NCBI RefSeq assembly: GCF_022348185.1 | Contig: NZ_JAKRFD010000015.1 | Location: forward strand, 62,001 to 126,000 | Direction: 5' to 3' | Length of the DNA: 64,000 bases | Source: Epibacterium sp. Ofav1-8 | GTDB lineage: Bacteria > Pseudomonadota > Alphaproteobacteria > Rhodobacterales > Rhodobacteraceae | Part shown: piece after piece, positions 61,525 to 64,000 of the stretch | How positions within the stretch are numbered: the stretch's first letter is position 1 | Layout of the letters: each line of letters begins with the position of its first letter | Made by a program: the position numbers and the translations under genes | The notes under the pieces: model-generated | The model's input: only the letters and a program-made list of their open reading frames with translations | What the model was told of the DNA's origin: nothing | Database searches by the model: none

Positions 61525-64000
61525 TCAGTTTGTTGCAACGCTAAGCGGATAGTCCACATTCAGCGACAACGCCGGTATTTGTGGACGTTGCTGGCCTTCT
61601 GTAAGTTCGGGGACCCGCGAGGATGTAAACAACACCAGTTCCTGCAAGGAGTTAAACCCGTTGCGATCCCCGACACGGTTGTCAGCCAGCCCGCGCAAGC
61701 CCTCGAGCAGCGCCGCCGTAAAGGCACCGTGACCACCGCCAAAGCTATCGTCCTCAAAGCTCAACTCCGATCCGGAGGAAGACGCAAACACCACAGCCCC
61801 AGTGCCTTTGGTGAGGTTTTGCACCGCATCATCGGCCACCACCCGGTTGCCCCCAGCACCAGAATGGCAAATATCAAGAAGCATCAGCGCATTCTGGTTG
61901 AGCGGCCGGTTTTCCAGATAATCGCGGAAGCGATCAACGCTCATGCCGGTATAGGGTTTGGCCAGATCGCCCTCATGGGTCATGAAGTACAGCTCTTGTT
62001 CCGCGTCGACCACACCGTGCCCGGCAAGGAACAGCACAACCACATCGTCATCCGCTGACTGGTCGAGAAACTCGTTCATCTGGATGCGGACATTGCGCTC
62101 TGTGGCCTCTGCATCGGTCAGAACCCTGGTCTCGACCCGATTAAACAGCTTGCCCTCCTGCGACTCCATCAGCTTTGCCAGTTCCGTTGCATCACGGTGT
62201 GCAAAGTTCAGGTTCTGACTGGACCGCTCGTAGTCGGACACCCCAACCCCAAAGAACCACAGCGTCTGACCGGAAGGTTTCTCATCCGGGGCCTCGCCGC
62301 CTTCGCGGATAATCTCCAGCGTCTGTGTCTGGATGCGCGCATCGCGCCACACCAATGATGCCTCAATGACGTTGCGCCCCGGATTTAGGTCAAACCGGCG
62401 ACTGAAGCCCACGGTCTCCTGCCCGTCGAAAAACGCTTCTTCCTCAAAGCCGCGCGATTTCAGCACCCGGCGCCCGTTGAGCGTATATTCGATCTCAGGA
62501 TCCGCCAGATCGGCGTTGTCCTTCAGCACTTCCAACTCCACCACATAGGTTTCGTCTTTGGTGCTGCTGCGTTGGGGCGAAATCAGGCGCACCGCATAGG
62601 GCGCTTCAAAAACGTCCGCATCCACATCCACGCCATCATCCGGCAGTGCTTCCCCACGTGCGATGGCGTCCAGAAGATTGCGGATCAGGCCCGGACGCTC
62701 ATAGTTCTCGGCCAGCGCCGAGAAGGGCAGGTAGTTGTCGCCCAGCGACCAATAGACATCCTCTGTCCCCTGCAAGGACGCTGTGTAGCGCCCATCGGGG
62801 GTATAGGCGATCCATTCGCCATCCTTGCGGGGCGCAATGGTCAGCGCCTGCTCCATCCGGTTCAAATCAATAAAGATCAGCTCGTTACCGGTGGTAAGAC
62901 CAATCGCCAGGTTGCGCTCTGCGTGGGCCTCCAGATAGCGCAGGTTGTGCGGGAAGGTCAGCTCTTTGCCCTCCAGTGTGACGTGATCCCAGAACCACTC
63001 GAGCGTACGACCATCCGCAAGCTCGACCTCATAGTTCGGACTGGGTGTTTCACGCCCGGTGTTTTTGCCATTGCTGGGATCGTGCAGATACCACCGCCCC
63101 TTGCCGCGGAATTTGAGCACATCGCCCCCCTCGGCCCAGTCCATCTGGAAAAAGCGATCCTCGGCCTGAAACGTCGTCACCTCACGGTTGGCTGGCCCAT
63201 CATAGATGGTCACGACGCGACCATCGGTCGCCCCCTGTTTGAACCCGGCCATCCAGGAGGACGTCACCGCCACCATGCCATTGTCCGCAAGGCGCGCAAA
63301 CACGCGTGGATCATAGATGTCATTGAACCGTACAGGTTCGGAGACGATGTCAAAGCTCTTTTGCATCACGACATTCAGCGTCGCCTTTTCGATCATGTAG
63401 ATCGTGGATCGCGGCGCCCGAAATGGCCCCTCGCCCTGCGGCACCGTTCCCACCACAATATGCGTGTCGTTTTCTTGTACGCTGTAGGGTTTGCCGTCGA
63501 TCTGTTTGATCACTTCACTGCGAAAGGTGGTGGTGTCGAACTTCAGCATCTGCCCATCTTCGTCAAAGGTGAACAGAACCGAACCATCCTGATTGAGCGG
63601 CCTCCACGTCTGGTAAACCTCCCCCTCGATCCGGTGCACCCTGCGGCCGGTCTTGATGTTCCATACGCTGGTGCCGGCACTGTCGCGCGACATCACCAGA
63701 TCCTGCGAGGGCACCATGGTCAGCCCACGGCCCTTATATGCAGCCCCGTCCTTGCGCTGATCGACGCTCAGATCACGGGTATCAAGATAGACAATCTGGT
63801 CATCCATCGCCGTGATGTAATGCCCACCATCCGGTGTAAACCCACCATAGAGGATCTTTTCCGGGTCCCCCTGAAGCTGCGCGGTCACATTGAGGCTCGG
63901 CACCTCCACCAGCGCCAGACGGGTGTTATTGGTGAAAGTATCGGCGATCATCACCTTGGATTCCGTGGGATGGGCGATCAGCTTAAACGTCATCGCAGGC
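61525..64000 (-). CDS. Caspase-family (C14) protease with beta-propeller-like N-terminus, 5' partial
   Basis: The visible 822 residues (from an internal Met at 63993; the frame is open to the window edge) divide into a beta-rich WD40/propeller-like region (to about 460), an immunoglobulin-like domain (about 465-565) and a C-terminal caspase-like domain (about 575-815). The catalytic dyad is intact: H659 in FLAGHGVVD and C709 in LLDICHSGAGG. The Asp two residues before the Cys is typical of Arg/Lys-specific metacaspase-like enzymes. No signal peptide is seen in the visible part. Substrate and role are unknown. Confidence 0.9.
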   Translation of the reverse strand, partial: PAMTFKLIAHPTESKVMIADTFTNNTRLALVEVPSLNVTAQLQGDPEKILYGGFTPDGGHYITAMDDQIVYLDTRDLSVDQRKDGAAYKGRGLTMVPSQDLVMSRDSAGTSVWNIKTGRRVHRIEGEVYQTWRPLNQDGSVLFTFDEDGQMLKFDTTTFRSEVIKQIDGKPYSVQENDTHIVVGTVPQGEGPFRAPRSTIYMIEKATLNVVMQKSFDIVSEPVRFNDIYDPRVFARLADNGMVAVTSSWMAGFKQGATDGRVVTIYDGPANREVTTFQAEDRFFQMDWAEGGDVLKFRGKGRWYLHDPSNGKNTGRETPSPNYEVELADGRTLEWFWDHVTLEGKELTFPHNLRYLEAHAERNLAIGLTTGNELIFIDLNRMEQALTIAPRKDGEWIAYTPDGRYTASLQGTEDVYWSLGDNYLPFSALAENYERPGLIRNLLDAIARGEALPDDGVDVDADVFEAPYAVRLISPQRSSTKDETYVVELEVLKDNADLADPEIEYTLNGRRVLKSRGFEEEAFFDGQETVGFSRRFDLNPGRNVIEASLVWRDARIQTQTLEIIREGGEAPDEKPSGQTLWFFGVGVSDYERSSQNLNFAHRDATELAKLMESQEGKLFNRVETRVLTDAEATERNVRIQMNEFLDQSADDDVVVLFLAGHGVVDAEQELYFMTHEGDLAKPYTGMSVDRFRDYLENRPLNQNALMLLDICHSGAGGNRVVADDAVQNLTKGTGAVVFASSSGSELSFEDDSFGGGHGAFTAALLEGLRGLADNRVGDRNGFNSLQELVLFTSSRVPELTEGQQRPQIPALSLNVDYPLSVATN

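Noticed and set aside
61425-61560. Possible transposase remnant next to the caspase gene (frame reading ...AEWRAAQRGRPAYSKQ...)
   Set aside because: The GRPAYS stretch faintly recalls the N-terminus of IS5-type transposases, but it is only about 40 codons, has no terminal repeats and overlaps the end of the protease gene.
1-64000. tRNA, rRNA, CRISPR arrays, prophage or intact insertion sequences
   Set aside because: Looked for along the window; no cloverleaf with a proper T-loop, no regularly spaced repeats and no transposase or phage structural genes were found.

Overview
The window looks like chromosomal DNA of a marine alphaproteobacterium of the Rhodobacteraceae, in the Roseobacter group (Phaeobacter/Ruegeria/Leisingera-like). 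This is inferred from gene families and gene order, not from a database search. The signs are high G+C, an aa3-type cytochrome oxidase cluster in the order coxII-ctaB-small membrane gene-ctaG-coxIII-SURF1, a tol-pal cluster linked to ruvCAB, a Tad/Flp pilus locus, phosphatidylcholine synthase, folD and fhs together, and an FnrL-like box. I see no rRNA, tRNA, CRISPR array, intact insertion sequence or prophage.

Layout. 0-7.8 kb (minus): cytochrome c oxidase subunits II and III with heme-farnesylation and assembly factors, followed by SURF1, threonine synthase, an M16 peptidase and a GNAT acetyltransferase. 7.9-13.8 kb (plus): tldD, dprA, topA. 13.8-16.4 kb: a TetR regulator divergent from a glyoxalase-family gene across a palindromic operator, then the two subunits of a 3-oxoacid CoA-transferase. 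16.5-29.8 kb: a lytic transglycosylase and a complete-looking Tad/Flp pilus assembly locus (two small pilin-like genes, cpaB, cpaC secretin, an OmpA-type lipoprotein, cpaE, cpaF/tadA, tadB, tadC, two TPR lipoproteins, prepilin peptidase) ending with an uncharacterised AAA+ ATPase. 30-33.2 kb (plus): an Lhr-type helicase and the PdeM phosphoesterase, two of the four parts of the ligase-associated DNA-damage module. 33.3-37.9 kb (minus): folD, chorismate mutase, fhs, a MOSC protein and a membrane protein.

38-50.2 kb (minus): one long co-oriented block, ruvC-ruvA-ruvB-mazG-like-hypothetical-ybgC-tolQ-tolR-tolA-tolB-pal-ybgF-tilS-ftsH, joining Holliday-junction resolution, envelope constriction, tRNA modification and membrane proteolysis. 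A good heat-shock-type promoter lies just upstream of ftsH. 50.5-56 kb: a DUF1127 protein, a membrane-anchored hypothetical, prmA, an MFS transporter and priA. 56-59.5 kb (plus): a transaldolase-family aldolase with an upstream LacI-type palindrome, DUF484, xerC, pcs. 59.6-64 kb: three small orphan genes with their own leader structures, facing a large caspase-family (C14) protease with a beta-propeller-like N-terminus that runs off the right end.

The most interesting unexplained items are the caspase-like protease facing three lower-G+C orphan genes, the AAA+ protein at the end of the pilus locus, and a family of structured intergenic elements (two conserved boxes around a hairpin whose stem differs in sequence but keeps its pairing, at 13.7 and 29.9 kb, plus other hairpin arrays and a dispersed repeat).
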